Assembly: GCA_022768805.1 (NCBI GenBank)
Contig: JALELB010000055.1
Location: 1-64,000 of the forward strand
From: Ruminococcus sp.
GTDB taxonomy: Bacteria > Bacillota > Clostridia > Oscillospirales > Ruminococcaceae
Length of the DNA stretch: 64,000 bases
Direction of reading: 5' to 3'
The position numbers and the translations under genes were made by a program. The notes under the pieces were generated by a model that saw only the letters and a list, made by a program, of their open reading frames with translations, did not search any database and had not been told where the DNA came from. The number at the start of each line of letters is the position of its first letter. Position 1 is the first letter of the stretch. Below, piece after piece: positions 44,142 through 52,889 of this stretch.

Positions 44142-44898
44142 GGACATTTATCGGTGGCTGGACGGCTTTGCCCCCTTTGCCACCCAGGAGCGCTGGGATA
44201 ATTCCGGTTTGCTGGTGGGCAGTATGAGCCAGCCGGTGGGGGGTGTGCTGCTGATCCTGGATATTTCCCCCGCAGCCGTGGAGGAGGCGGCCCGCAAGCA
44301 TTGTGATCTGATTCTTGCCCATCATCCGGTGATTTTTGACCCTCTGCGGCAGCTTTCTCCGACACATCCGGTGTATCAGATGGCGCAGCAGGGAATGGCG
44401 GCCATCTGCACCCATACGCCCCTGGATAAGGCATCCGGCGGGGTGAACAGCACCCTGTTCGATCTGCTGCGGCCGGCGTTGGCACTGGAGGCATCCGGTC
44501 AGCCGCTGGAGGATGGCTTCGGTATGGCTGTGAACAGTCTCCGCAGTTGGAATGCGGGGGAGCTGGCGGAAACGCTGAAGCACTGCCTGGACTGTACCCT
44601 GGTGCGGTATTCTCCCGGAAGCCGTCCGATTCAGCGGATCGGGTTTGCCTGCGGCTCCGGCGGTTCTATGCTGGAGGAGGCCATTGAAGCAGGCTGTGAC
44701 GCATTCATCACCGGGGATGTGAAGCACGACCGGTGGTATCTGGCACAGGCTGCCGGCATTGCTCTGTTCGACTGCGGGCATTATCAGCTGGAGGTGCCGG
44801 TAATGCGCCGGTTGGAGGAGGCCATGCGGCGGGCTTTCCCTGCACTGCCGGTTTACTATGGGGAAGCAAACCGGGATCCGGTACAGTATCAGTTCTGA
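44131..44898 (+). CDS. Nif3-like dinuclear metal center hexameric protein
   Basis: Member of the NIF3/YqfO (GTP cyclohydrolase I type 2-like) family. The 255 residues include RWDNSGLLVGS, the metal-binding LAHHPVIFDPL and the C-terminal TGDVKHDRWYLAQ and DCGHYQLE motifs, with histidines and glutamate that bind two metal ions. Molecular function is not settled for the family. It lacks the middle PII-like insertion of longer members. Overlap with trmK implies coupled expression. Confidence 0.93.
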   Translation: MQVKDIYRWLDGFAPFATQERWDNSGLLVGSMSQPVGGVLLILDISPAAVEEAARKHCDLILAHHPVIFDPLRQLSPTHPVYQMAQQGMAAICTHTPLDKASGGVNSTLFDLLRPALALEASGQPLEDGFGMAVNSLRSWNAGELAETLKHCLDCTLVRYSPGSRPIQRIGFACGSGGSMLEEAIEAGCDAFITGDVKHDRWYLAQAAGIALFDCGHYQLEVPVMRRLEEAMRRAFPALPVYYGEANRDPVQYQF

Positions 44899-44911
44899 GA
44901 GGAGAATTTCC

Positions 44912-46687
44912 ATGGCATTGGACGGTGCGTTTCTGCACATGATAAAAAAAGAGCTGGGCTGTCTTGTGGATGGGCGGATTGACAAGGTCTATCAGCCCTC
45001 CCGGGAGTCCGTGATTCTGGGCTTCCGCACAAAACAGGGTGCTCGGAAGCTGCTGATTTCCGCAGCACCCAGCAGTGCCCGGGTGCATATGACCCAGGTG
45101 GCGGTGGATAATCCGGCAAAGCCCCCCATGTTCTGTATGCTGCTGCGCAAGCACCTTACCGGGGGACGGCTGACCGGAATCCGGCAGGACGGACTGGAGC
45201 GGATTCTGTTTCTGGATTTTCAGTGTATCAACGAAATGGGGGACAGCGTGGTCATCACCCTTGCCTGCGAGATTATGGGGCGCTGTTCCAATCTGGTGGT
45301 GATCCGGCAGGACGGCACCATCATTGACTGCCTGCGTCGGGTGGACGCTTCCGTATCCCGGGAGCGTATGGTATTGCCGGGCATGACCTATACCATGCCT
45401 CCCCGGGAGGAGCGGCTCTGTCTGCTGAATGCAGATCAGGAGGGGCTCAGAGCTATGCTGGCCTCCATGACGCCAGGAAAGCTGGCGAAGCAGCTGGTTG
45501 CGGGTATGGAGGGTATTTCCCCGTTGCTGGCACGGGAGTGGGTATTTTACGCCTTTCGTGGGGAAGAACCCACCGGGGAACAGCTGGAGCCGGAGCAGGC
45601 AGACAGGCTGGTGTTTGCCATGCAGCAGACCAGGAGCATCCTTTCAGGGGAGCAGCCTGGCCATTACGCCACCCTGCGTACCCGGGAGGGCATGCTCAAG
45701 GAGTTCTGCTTTCAGCGGATCAACCAGTATGGCACTCTGATGCTGGAAAGCGAAACCGCATCCGCCTGTGAGACTCTGGACGAGTTTTATGCCCGGCGGG
45801 ATCAGGACGCCCGGCTGAAGCAGCGGGCCAATGATCTCTTTACCCTGCTGATGCATACCATGGAGCGGATCTCCAAGCGGCTGGCCAATCAGCGGGAGGA
45901 GCTGGCAGCCTGTGCTGCAAAGGAGGAAATGAAGCAGAAGGGTGATCTGCTTTCGGCAAATCTCTATCAGCTGCAGAAGGGGGATGCGGTTGCCCGGGTG
46001 CAGAATTTTTACGACCCTGCATGTCCGCTGGTGGAGATTCCCCTGGATGTGCGGCTGACTCCGTCCCAGAATGCACAGCGGTATTATGCCAAATACCGCA
46101 AGGCAAGCACGGCGGAAAAGGTACTGGTGGAACAGATCCGGAACGGAGAAGAAGAACTCCGGTACATTGACAGCGTGTTTGATGCACTGACCCGCTGCAC
46201 CAGCGAAACGGACATTGCGGTGCTCCGGGAGGAGCTGGCAGGGGAGGGGTACCTGCGCGCCATACGCCGGGGCACCAAGCCCACCCGTTCCCTGCCGCCC
46301 CTTGTGTTCCGTTCCTCCGAGGGATTTCAGATCCTGGTGGGGCGGAACAACCGGCAGAACGATCAGCTGACCTTAAAGCAGGCGGCGAAGCAGGATCTCT
46401 GGCTGCATACCCAGGGGATTCCCGGCTCCCATGTGATCGTGGTCAGTGGGGGCAGGGAGATACCGGAGTCCACCATTTATGAGGCAGCGCTGCTTGCAGC
46501 CCATCACAGCAAGGGAAAGGATTCTGCCCAGGTGCCGGTGGATTACTGCCCTGTGCGGTTTGTGAAAAAGCCCAACGGGGCAAAGCCGGGTATGGTGATC
46601 TTTACGAACTATCAGACGGTTTATGTGAAGCCGGATGAGGATATTCTGGAACGATGCAGGGAGGGTGCCCATGAAACCGCTGGATGA
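44912..46687 (+). CDS. rqcH: RqcH (NFACT family ribosome quality control factor)
   Basis: Bacterial Rqc2/NEMF homologue that adds C-terminal alanine tails to nascent chains on stalled 50S subunits. The 591 residues comprise NFACT-N (MALDGAFLHMIKKELG opening), HhH and coiled-coil parts, and NFACT-R with D495-LWLH and GIPGSHVIV. Older names are FbpA or fibronectin-binding protein. ATG 44912 follows GAGGAG; the extension upstream overlaps the previous gene. The end overlaps the glycosylase gene by 17 bases. Confidence 0.94.
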   Translation: MALDGAFLHMIKKELGCLVDGRIDKVYQPSRESVILGFRTKQGARKLLISAAPSSARVHMTQVAVDNPAKPPMFCMLLRKHLTGGRLTGIRQDGLERILFLDFQCINEMGDSVVITLACEIMGRCSNLVVIRQDGTIIDCLRRVDASVSRERMVLPGMTYTMPPREERLCLLNADQEGLRAMLASMTPGKLAKQLVAGMEGISPLLAREWVFYAFRGEEPTGEQLEPEQADRLVFAMQQTRSILSGEQPGHYATLRTREGMLKEFCFQRINQYGTLMLESETASACETLDEFYARRDQDARLKQRANDLFTLLMHTMERISKRLANQREELAACAAKEEMKQKGDLLSANLYQLQKGDAVARVQNFYDPACPLVEIPLDVRLTPSQNAQRYYAKYRKASTAEKVLVEQIRNGEEELRYIDSVFDALTRCTSETDIAVLREELAGEGYLRAIRRGTKPTRSLPPLVFRSSEGFQILVGRNNRQNDQLTLKQAAKQDLWLHTQGIPGSHVIVVSGGREIPESTIYEAALLAAHHSKGKDSAQVPVDYCPVRFVKKPNGAKPGMVIFTNYQTVYVKPDEDILERCREGAHETAG

Positions 46688-47183
46688 TGCATTTTTTCAC
46701 CGGGACTGCTTGGAGGTTGCGCCAGAACTGGTGGGTAAGCTGCTGGTGCACCGGATGCCGGATGGTTCTTTGCGCCGGGTGAGGATTACAGAAACAGAAG
46801 CCTACCGGGGCGAGGAGGACAGGGGCTGCCATGCCTCCAGGGGGCGCACCAGGCGGACGGAGCTTTTGTACGGGGAAAGCGGCATCATTTATATTTACCT
46901 GTGCTATGGCATGCACTGGCTGATGAATGTGGTCACCGGGGAGCGGGATCAGCCCCAGGGGGTGCTGTTCCGGGCGGCGGAGGCATACGAGGGCCCCGGC
47001 AAGCTGACAAAATATTTGCAGCTGGACGGCAGCTGCAACGGCAAGCCCCTGTGCCCGGACACCGGCGTTTGGGTGGAGGATGACGGCCTGGTGCCGGAGC
47101 TTGACACAAAGCCCCGGGTGGGCATTGATTATGCCGGGCCGGAATGGGCGGCAAAGCCCTGGCGGTTTGTCATGCGGAAGTAA
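46671..47183 (+). CDS. 3-methyladenine DNA glycosylase (AAG/MPG family)
   Basis: Removes alkylated purines from DNA. The 170 residues are on the short side for the AAG family. Conserved parts are ARELVGK-type LEVAPELVGKLLVHR, the ITETEAYRGEEDRGCHASRG active-site segment with the catalytic glutamate, and YIYLCYGMHWLMNVVTGE. ATG 46671 follows GGAGGG and overlaps rqcH. A terminator follows at 47199. Confidence 0.92.
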   Translation: MKPLDDAFFHRDCLEVAPELVGKLLVHRMPDGSLRRVRITETEAYRGEEDRGCHASRGRTRRTELLYGESGIIYIYLCYGMHWLMNVVTGERDQPQGVLFRAAEAYEGPGKLTKYLQLDGSCNGKPLCPDTGVWVEDDGLVPELDTKPRVGIDYAGPEWAAKPWRFVMRK

Positions 47184-47198
47184 ATCAGCATAAAGAAT

Positions 47199-47238
47199 GG
47201 GCAGCGCCGCAGAATCTGTGGTGCCGCCCTTGCTTTTT
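47199..47238 (+). terminator. Terminator of the trmK-glycosylase operon
   Basis: GGGCAGCGCCGCA (47199-47211) pairs imperfectly with TGTGGTGCCGCCC (47217-47229), followed by TTGCTTTTT. The T-rich part also forms the -35 region of the valS promoter. Confidence 0.78.
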
Positions 47239-47258
47239 GTCCGGAACTATGGTATACT
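47230..47258 (+). promoter_or_regulatory. Promoter of valS
   Basis: TTGCTT (47230-47235), a 17-base spacer and TATACT (47253-47258) with TGG before it (extended -10). The -35 box overlaps the upstream terminator. The leader is only about 55 bases, so no T-box riboswitch is present before valS. Confidence 0.7.
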
Positions 47259-47318
47259 GATTTTATATTGATTTCAGGCGGCAATTTCCGGCTGCCTATA
47301 CGACTGGAGAGATACATC

Positions 47319-49940
47319 ATGCGCAAGGAGCTTGCAAAATCCTACAGTCCCAAGGACTTCGAGGATAAGATTTACGCTTACTGGATGGACAATCACTGCT
47401 TCCACGCAGAGATTGACCGGACCAAGAAACCCTATACCATTGTGATTCCCCCACCGAATATTACCGGCCAGCTGCATATGGGACATGCCCTGGATGAAAC
47501 CCTGCAGGATATTCTGATCCGGTACCGCCGGATGCAGGGCTACTGCACCCTGTGGCTGCCGGGAACGGATCATGCTTCCATTGCAACGGAGGCAAAGATC
47601 GTAGAGGCCATGCGCAAGGAGGGCATCACCAAGGATGACATCGGCAGAGACGGCTTTCTGAAGCGTGCCTGGGCCTGGAAGGAGCAGTACGGCGGCAGAA
47701 TCGTGGAGCAGCTCAAGAAGCTGGGCTCCTCCTGCGACTGGGAGCGGGAGCGCTTTACCATGGACGAGGGCTGCAACCGGGCAGTCCGGGAGGTATTCGT
47801 CCGCTATTATAATCAGGGGCTGATTTACCGGGGCGAGCGGATTATCAACTGGTGTCCCCACTGCCATACCTCCATTTCCAATGCGGAGGTTGAATTTGAG
47901 GAGCAGGACGGTTTCTTCTGGCACCTGCGCTACCCCCTGTCCGACGGCAGCGGCTACCTGGAGCTGGCAACCACCCGTCCGGAAACCCTGTTGGGCGATA
48001 CGGCAGTGGCTGTGAATCCGAAGGATGAGCGCTACAAGCAGTATGTGGGCAAGACCGTGGTTCTGCCTCTGGTTGGCAGAGAGATCCCGGTGGTTGCGGA
48101 CAGCTATGTGGATATGGAATTCGGTACCGGCGTGGTAAAGATCACCCCGGCTCACGACCCCAACGACTTTGAGGTGGGCAGACGGCATGATCTGCCGGTA
48201 ATTAACGTCATGACCGATGATGCGAAGATCATCGAGGATTACCCCAAGTACGCCGGCATGGACCGGTATGAAGCCCGGAAGGCCATTGTGGCGGATCTGG
48301 AGGCAGGGGGCTATCTCATCAAGGTAGAGCCTCATGCGCATAATGTGGGCACCTGCTATCGCTGCGGCACCACGGTGGAGCCGAGAGTATCCCTCCAGTG
48401 GTTCGTCAAGATGGAGGAGCTTGCAAAACCCGCCATTGAAGCGGTGCGCAGCGGCAAGATCAAGTTTGTTCCGGAACGGTTTGACAAGAACTACTTTAAC
48501 TGGATGGAGGATATCCGGGACTGGTGTATTTCCCGGCAGCTCTGGTGGGGACATCAGATCCCTGCCTTCTACTGTGATGACTGCGGCGAACTGGTAGTCA
48601 CCAAGGAGGATACGGCGGTATGTCCCAAGTGCGGCAAGCCCATGCGGCAGGATCCGGACACCCTGGATACCTGGTTCTCCTCTGCGCTGTGGCCTTTCTC
48701 CACCCTGGGCTGGCCGGATCAGACGGAGGAGCTGGATTATTTCTATCCCACCTCTACCCTGGTAACCGGTTATGACATCATCACCTTCTGGGTATCCCGT
48801 ATGATCGTTGCAGGCATGGCACACATGAAGGAGATTCCCTTTGATACGGTGCTAATTCACGGCCTGGTTCGGGATTCCCAGGGCAGAAAAATGTCCAAGT
48901 CCCTGGGCAACGGTATTGACCCGCTGGAGGTTATTGACCAGTACGGTGCGGATGCGCTCCGGTTCATGTTGGCAACAGGCAATGCCCCCGGCAACGACAT
49001 GCGGTACATGGACGAAAAGGTCAAGGCATCCCGGAACTTTGCAAACAAGCTGTGGAATGCGTCCCGGTTTATCATGATGAACCTGCCGGAGGATTATGAG
49101 CTGACCGGCCTGCCGGAAAGCCTGACCATTGAGGATAAGTGGATCCTGACCCGGTTCAACGACCTCTGCAAGGCAGTGACCGAGAATCTGGATAAGTTTG
49201 AGCTGGGCATCGCGGTTTCCAAGCTGTACGATTTCATCTGGGATGTGTACTGCGACTGGTACATTGAGCTGACCAAGCCCCGGATTATGGCGGGCGGCGA
49301 AACCAAGGAAAGCGCTCAGGCGGTTCTGGTCTGGGTAATGCAGGGTATGCTGAAGCTGCTGCATCCCTTCATGCCCTTTATTACCGAGGAAATCTGGCAG
49401 GCACTCACCGGCGGAAAGACGCCCATCATGCTGGAGCGTTATCCGGAATATGACCCGGCTCTGGATTTCCGGGCGGATGCAGACGACTTTGAAAAGGTGA
49501 TCGCAGCCATTTCCGCCATCCGGAATCTGCGTACCTCCATGAACGTGCCGCCCTCTGTTAAGGCAAAGGTATGCATCGAAACCAAGGAAGAGGAGCTGTT
49601 CCGTTCCTGCAGCATGTTCTTTGAAAAGCTGGCTTTTGCATCCGCAGTTGAGGTTGCTTCCGGCTTCTCCATGGAGGATGCGGCAACGGCGGTGACGGAT
49701 GTATGCCGGATCTTTATTCCCATGGACGAGCTGGTGGACAAGGAAAAGGAACTGGCACGGCTGGAGAAGGAGCGTGCAGCAGTGCAGAAGGATCTGGACT
49801 TCCTGGGCGGCAAGCTCAGCAACCAGGGCTTCTTGGCCAAGGCACCTGCAAAGCTCATCGAAGCAGAGCAGGCGAAGCTGGCAAAGGCAAAGGATAAGAT
49901 GGAAAAAATCATGCAGTCCATTGCGGCACTGAACAAATAA
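47319..49940 (+). CDS. valS: Valyl-tRNA synthetase
   Basis: Class I synthetase charging tRNA-Val. The 873 residues contain the HMGH form of the HIGH motif (H53-H56, PPPNITGQLHMGHALD), the editing domain around residues 190-330, the KMSKS loop at 524-528 (GRKMSKSLGNGIDPL) and a C-terminal coiled-coil arm (ELARLEKERAAVQKDLDFL). ATG 47319 follows GGAGAG; the ORF extends upstream without a ribosome-binding site. Confidence 0.97.
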   Translation: MRKELAKSYSPKDFEDKIYAYWMDNHCFHAEIDRTKKPYTIVIPPPNITGQLHMGHALDETLQDILIRYRRMQGYCTLWLPGTDHASIATEAKIVEAMRKEGITKDDIGRDGFLKRAWAWKEQYGGRIVEQLKKLGSSCDWERERFTMDEGCNRAVREVFVRYYNQGLIYRGERIINWCPHCHTSISNAEVEFEEQDGFFWHLRYPLSDGSGYLELATTRPETLLGDTAVAVNPKDERYKQYVGKTVVLPLVGREIPVVADSYVDMEFGTGVVKITPAHDPNDFEVGRRHDLPVINVMTDDAKIIEDYPKYAGMDRYEARKAIVADLEAGGYLIKVEPHAHNVGTCYRCGTTVEPRVSLQWFVKMEELAKPAIEAVRSGKIKFVPERFDKNYFNWMEDIRDWCISRQLWWGHQIPAFYCDDCGELVVTKEDTAVCPKCGKPMRQDPDTLDTWFSSALWPFSTLGWPDQTEELDYFYPTSTLVTGYDIITFWVSRMIVAGMAHMKEIPFDTVLIHGLVRDSQGRKMSKSLGNGIDPLEVIDQYGADALRFMLATGNAPGNDMRYMDEKVKASRNFANKLWNASRFIMMNLPEDYELTGLPESLTIEDKWILTRFNDLCKAVTENLDKFELGIAVSKLYDFIWDVYCDWYIELTKPRIMAGGETKESAQAVLVWVMQGMLKLLHPFMPFITEEIWQALTGGKTPIMLERYPEYDPALDFRADADDFEKVIAAISAIRNLRTSMNVPPSVKAKVCIETKEEELFRSCSMFFEKLAFASAVEVASGFSMEDAATAVTDVCRIFIPMDELVDKEKELARLEKERAAVQKDLDFLGGKLSNQGFLAKAPAKLIEAEQAKLAKAKDKMEKIMQSIAALNK

Positions 49941-49946
49941 TCGACG

Positions 49947-49972
49947 GGGAGGGCGGAAGTCCTCCCTTTTTT
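49947..49972 (+). terminator. Terminator between valS and folC
   Basis: GGGAGG (49947-49952) pairs with CCTCCC (49961-49966), followed by six T residues. folC begins 12 bases after, and no separate promoter was found, so some read-through is likely. Confidence 0.82.
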
Positions 49973-49983
49973 GAGGTGAAACC

Positions 49984-51243
49984 ATGACATATGCACAGAC
50001 CATGGAGTTTATCAACAGCTTCGGCCATGCGGGCGCGCCGGTGAAGGATCTGAGTCGGATGGAAGCACTGCTGTCTGCTCTGGGAAACCCCCACCGGCAG
50101 CTGAAATTCATCCACATTGCCGGTACCAACGGGAAGGGCTCCACCCTGACCTACTGTGCGGAAAGTACCATAGCTGCCGGTATCTGCACCGGCATGTTTA
50201 CCTCCCCGTATATCCTGTGCTATGAGGACCGGATCCGGGTGAACGGGGAGAACATTCCCCGGGAGGCACTTTGCCGGCTGGCGGCGCGTGTGGCTGCCTG
50301 TGCACCGGTGCTGCCCTTTTCCCAGTTTGAGATCACCCTGGCCATTGCTCTGCTATATTTTCTGGAGCGGGGCTGCGAGCTGGTATTTCTGGAGGTGGGC
50401 ATCGGGGGGCTGCTGGATGCCACAAACGTAGTGGATCCTTTGGTCAGCGTGATTACCTCCATTTCCCTGGATCACACGGCTCTGCTGGGAAATACGGTGG
50501 AGGAAATTGCCGCCCAAAAGGCGGGGATCCTCAAACCCCATCGTCCGGCGGTGCTGGCGCCAGCCAATCAGCCCTCTGTCTGCGATGTAATCCGGAGCCG
50601 GGCGGAGGCGGTGGATTCGCTCCTTGTGGAGGCAGAGCAGCTGCCCCTGGAGATTCTTCGGCAGGATATTGCCGGGTCTGCCTTTGTATACGGGGGAATG
50701 TCCTATGAGCTATCCATGCCGGGGCTGCATCAGATTCACAATGCCATGACCGCCCTCTGTGTGCTGCAGCTGCTTCGTCAGCAGGGCTATGCCATTCCGG
50801 AGGAGGCGATCCACCGGGGGCTTCTCCGTGCCAGGGTGCCGGCGAGGATACAGGTGCTGTCCCGGGAGCCGCTGATCCTGCTGGACGGCGGGCATAATCC
50901 GGACGGTACGGAGGCATTGGGGGATACCCTGCAGGCCTATGCCCCCAAGCCAATATATGGGGTGGTGGGGCTAATCGACACCAAGGATTATCTGCATGCG
51001 GTTGCAAATCTTGAACAGGTGATGCAGCAGGTGTACTGTGTGGATGGCTTTGCGCCGAATGCAGTGCCGGCTTCGGTGCTGGCCTCTGGGTTTGCCCGTA
51101 TTCCGGCCGTACCCCTGCCCCTGGAGGAGGCCTTCGCCCAAGCAGTGCAGCTTGCAGGTGCATCCGGCGGGACGGCTGTGATATGCGGTTCTTTGTATCT
51201 TGCAAGCCGGTTCATGCAGCTGAATAATATGAATAAAATGTGA
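49984..51243 (+). CDS. folC: FolC, folylpolyglutamate/dihydrofolate synthase
   Basis: Adds glutamate to dihydropteroate and folates. The 419 residues include the ATP loop HIAGTNGKGSTLTY, SPYILCYEDRIRVNGE, VGIGGLLDATNVV and the C-terminal LLDGGHNPDGTEAL motif. Mur-ligase-like fold. A valS-folC pair is common in Firmicutes. GAGGTGAA precedes ATG 49984. Confidence 0.95.
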   Translation: MTYAQTMEFINSFGHAGAPVKDLSRMEALLSALGNPHRQLKFIHIAGTNGKGSTLTYCAESTIAAGICTGMFTSPYILCYEDRIRVNGENIPREALCRLAARVAACAPVLPFSQFEITLAIALLYFLERGCELVFLEVGIGGLLDATNVVDPLVSVITSISLDHTALLGNTVEEIAAQKAGILKPHRPAVLAPANQPSVCDVIRSRAEAVDSLLVEAEQLPLEILRQDIAGSAFVYGGMSYELSMPGLHQIHNAMTALCVLQLLRQQGYAIPEEAIHRGLLRARVPARIQVLSREPLILLDGGHNPDGTEALGDTLQAYAPKPIYGVVGLIDTKDYLHAVANLEQVMQQVYCVDGFAPNAVPASVLASGFARIPAVPLPLEEAFAQAVQLAGASGGTAVICGSLYLASRFMQLNNMNKM

Positions 51244-51258
51244 AGATTCAAAAAAGTT

Positions 51259-51288
51259 GCCGTTTGCTATTGCAAGCGGCGTTTCTTT
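51259..51288 (+). terminator. Terminator of folC
   Basis: GCCGTTTGC (51259-51267) pairs with GCAAGCGGC (51272-51280, one G-U) around TATT, followed by GTTTCTTT. The hairpin includes the -35 box of the next promoter. Confidence 0.82.
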
Positions 51289-51298
51289 GTAGTATAAT
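51270..51298 (+). promoter_or_regulatory. Promoter of the MBOAT-DHHW-FkbH-ACP operon
   Basis: TTGCAA (51270-51275), a 17-base spacer and TATAAT (51293-51298). Transcription would start near 51305, giving a leader of about 170 bases with two hairpins. Confidence 0.75.
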
Positions 51299-51367
51299 AA
51301 ATTTGTTTCAGGGATTTTGTCGAAAAAGAAACAAGACAAGCCACCCTGCCTGGTGTGAATATGCGGT

Positions 51368-51392
51368 AAAAGCCCTGTTTTTCGGGTTTTTT
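51368..51392 (+). terminator. Terminator-like hairpin in the MBOAT operon leader
   Basis: AAAGCCC (51369-51375) pairs with GGGTTTT (51384-51390, one G-U) around an eight-base loop, and the 3' arm runs into a T-tract (51387-51392). An upstream stem TTGTTTC/GAAACAA (51303-51309 with 51328-51334) precedes it. It lies between the promoter and the first gene, so it could work as an attenuator; the stem has only three G-C pairs. Confidence 0.5.
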
Positions 51393-51473
51393 CTGATTAT
51401 CGCATCTGACAGGCGGCATACAGGAATCCTGACTGTGTAGAGTAAGATTCACAAAAGAAATGAGGCTGTTTTT

Positions 51474-52877
51474 ATGGTTTTTTCCAGTCTTTTCTTTTTG
51501 TATTTGTTTTTACCATTGTGCCTGCTGGTTTACTGGCTGACACCCAAAATTGAATACAAAAACATTGTACTGATTATATTTTCGCTGATATTTTATGCAT
51601 GGGGAGAGCCCCTGTGGGTACTGCTTTTGCTGTTCAGCGCCACTGCCAATTATCTCTGCGGGCTGCTGATTGAAAAGTACCGGGGAAGGACCGGCGCCAA
51701 AGCATCGCTGATTGTTTCCCTGCTGCTGAATCTGGGAATGCTGTTCGTATTCAAGTACAGCGCCTTTACCGTAGAAAACATCAATGCACTTTTTTCGCTG
51801 CATCTGCCCGTTCCCAGCATCCGGCTGCCCATCGGCATCAGCTTTTACACCTTCCAGACGATTTCCTACACGGTGGACTGCTATTGGGAGAAGATTCATG
51901 CCCAGCGGAGCTACACCAAGTTTCTGCTGTATGTATGCATGTTCCCCCAGCTGGTGGCAGGGCCCATTGTGCGCTACAGCTCCATCGAATCGGAGCTTAC
52001 CCGGCGGTACGCCTCCGTCAGTGACATCAGCGCTGGCCTGACCCGGATTATGATCGGCCTGGGCAAGAAGGTTATTCTGTCCAATCATCTGAGCACCATT
52101 GTAGACGCCTTTTTTGCCGGGGATATGCAGCATATATCCGTGGCAGGCACTTGGTATGCAGTTGCGGTTTACGCTATGCAGATTTATTTTGATTTTTCGG
52201 GCTATTCGGATATGGCCATCGGACTGGGCAGGCTATTCGGCTTTCATTTTGACGAAAACTTCCGGCATCCCTTTCTGTGCAAGGACATTACCGAGTTCTG
52301 GCAGCGCTGGCACATCTCCCTGGGCACCTGCTTCCGGGACTACCTGCTGTACAGTCCGATTGTTGGTAAGCGCCGGGCCTATGGCGGCTTGTTCCTTGTG
52401 TGGTTCTGCACCGGCCTGTGGCATGGCGCCAGCTGGAACTTCATCATCTGGGGGTTGTATTTCGGCATCTTCATCTGCTTTGAGCGTCTGCTGGGCAAGA
52501 AGCGCATCAAGAAAATTCCGGTGGTGCTGCGGCATATCTATTCCAAGATTGTGATTGTCATCGGCTTCGGCATCTTCTACTTTGAACAGCTTCCCCGGTT
52601 GGGGCTGTTCTTCCGTAATCTGATCGGGCTGAACGGCAACGGACTGATCGATGAGTTTACAAAGATTTCTGTTGCCAACAATCTGTACCTGCTCATCGGG
52701 GCACTCATCTGCTGCTTCCCGGTGCTAGAGACCCTGGAAAAGCTGGCCAAAAAGTCCGAGAGCCGTCAGATGGCCTTTGGTATCTTCCAGACGGTCTGCA
52801 ACGGAGCGCTGCTGGTGTTCAGCAGTATCTTTCTTGTGGATGCTACCAACAATCCGTTTTTGTATTTTCGCTTTTAA
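51474..52877 (+). CDS. MBOAT family membrane-bound O-acyltransferase (AlgI/DltB-like)
   Basis: A 467-residue polytopic protein with about eleven membrane segments. The family signatures are LPIGISFYTFQTISYTVDCY, FPQLVAGPIVRY, IYFDFSGYSDMAIGLGRLFG and TEFWQRWHISL, and the catalytic histidine H317 is in TGLWHGASWNF. AlgI, PatA and DltB relatives pass acyl groups from a cytoplasmic donor to an extracytoplasmic polymer or protein. First gene of a four-gene unit whose other members would supply the donor and the external acceptor. The acyl group is not known from this gene alone. Confidence 0.93.
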   Translation: MVFSSLFFLYLFLPLCLLVYWLTPKIEYKNIVLIIFSLIFYAWGEPLWVLLLLFSATANYLCGLLIEKYRGRTGAKASLIVSLLLNLGMLFVFKYSAFTVENINALFSLHLPVPSIRLPIGISFYTFQTISYTVDCYWEKIHAQRSYTKFLLYVCMFPQLVAGPIVRYSSIESELTRRYASVSDISAGLTRIMIGLGKKVILSNHLSTIVDAFFAGDMQHISVAGTWYAVAVYAMQIYFDFSGYSDMAIGLGRLFGFHFDENFRHPFLCKDITEFWQRWHISLGTCFRDYLLYSPIVGKRRAYGGLFLVWFCTGLWHGASWNFIIWGLYFGIFICFERLLGKKRIKKIPVVLRHIYSKIVIVIGFGIFYFEQLPRLGLFFRNLIGLNGNGLIDEFTKISVANNLYLLIGALICCFPVLETLEKLAKKSESRQMAFGIFQTVCNGALLVFSSIFLVDATNNPFLYFRF

Positions 52878-52889
52878 GGGGGGCCGCAT

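Noticed and set aside
47259..47318. Possible T-box riboswitch before valS
   Set aside because: The leader is only about 55 bases, far too short for a T-box, and no specifier or antiterminator sequence is visible.
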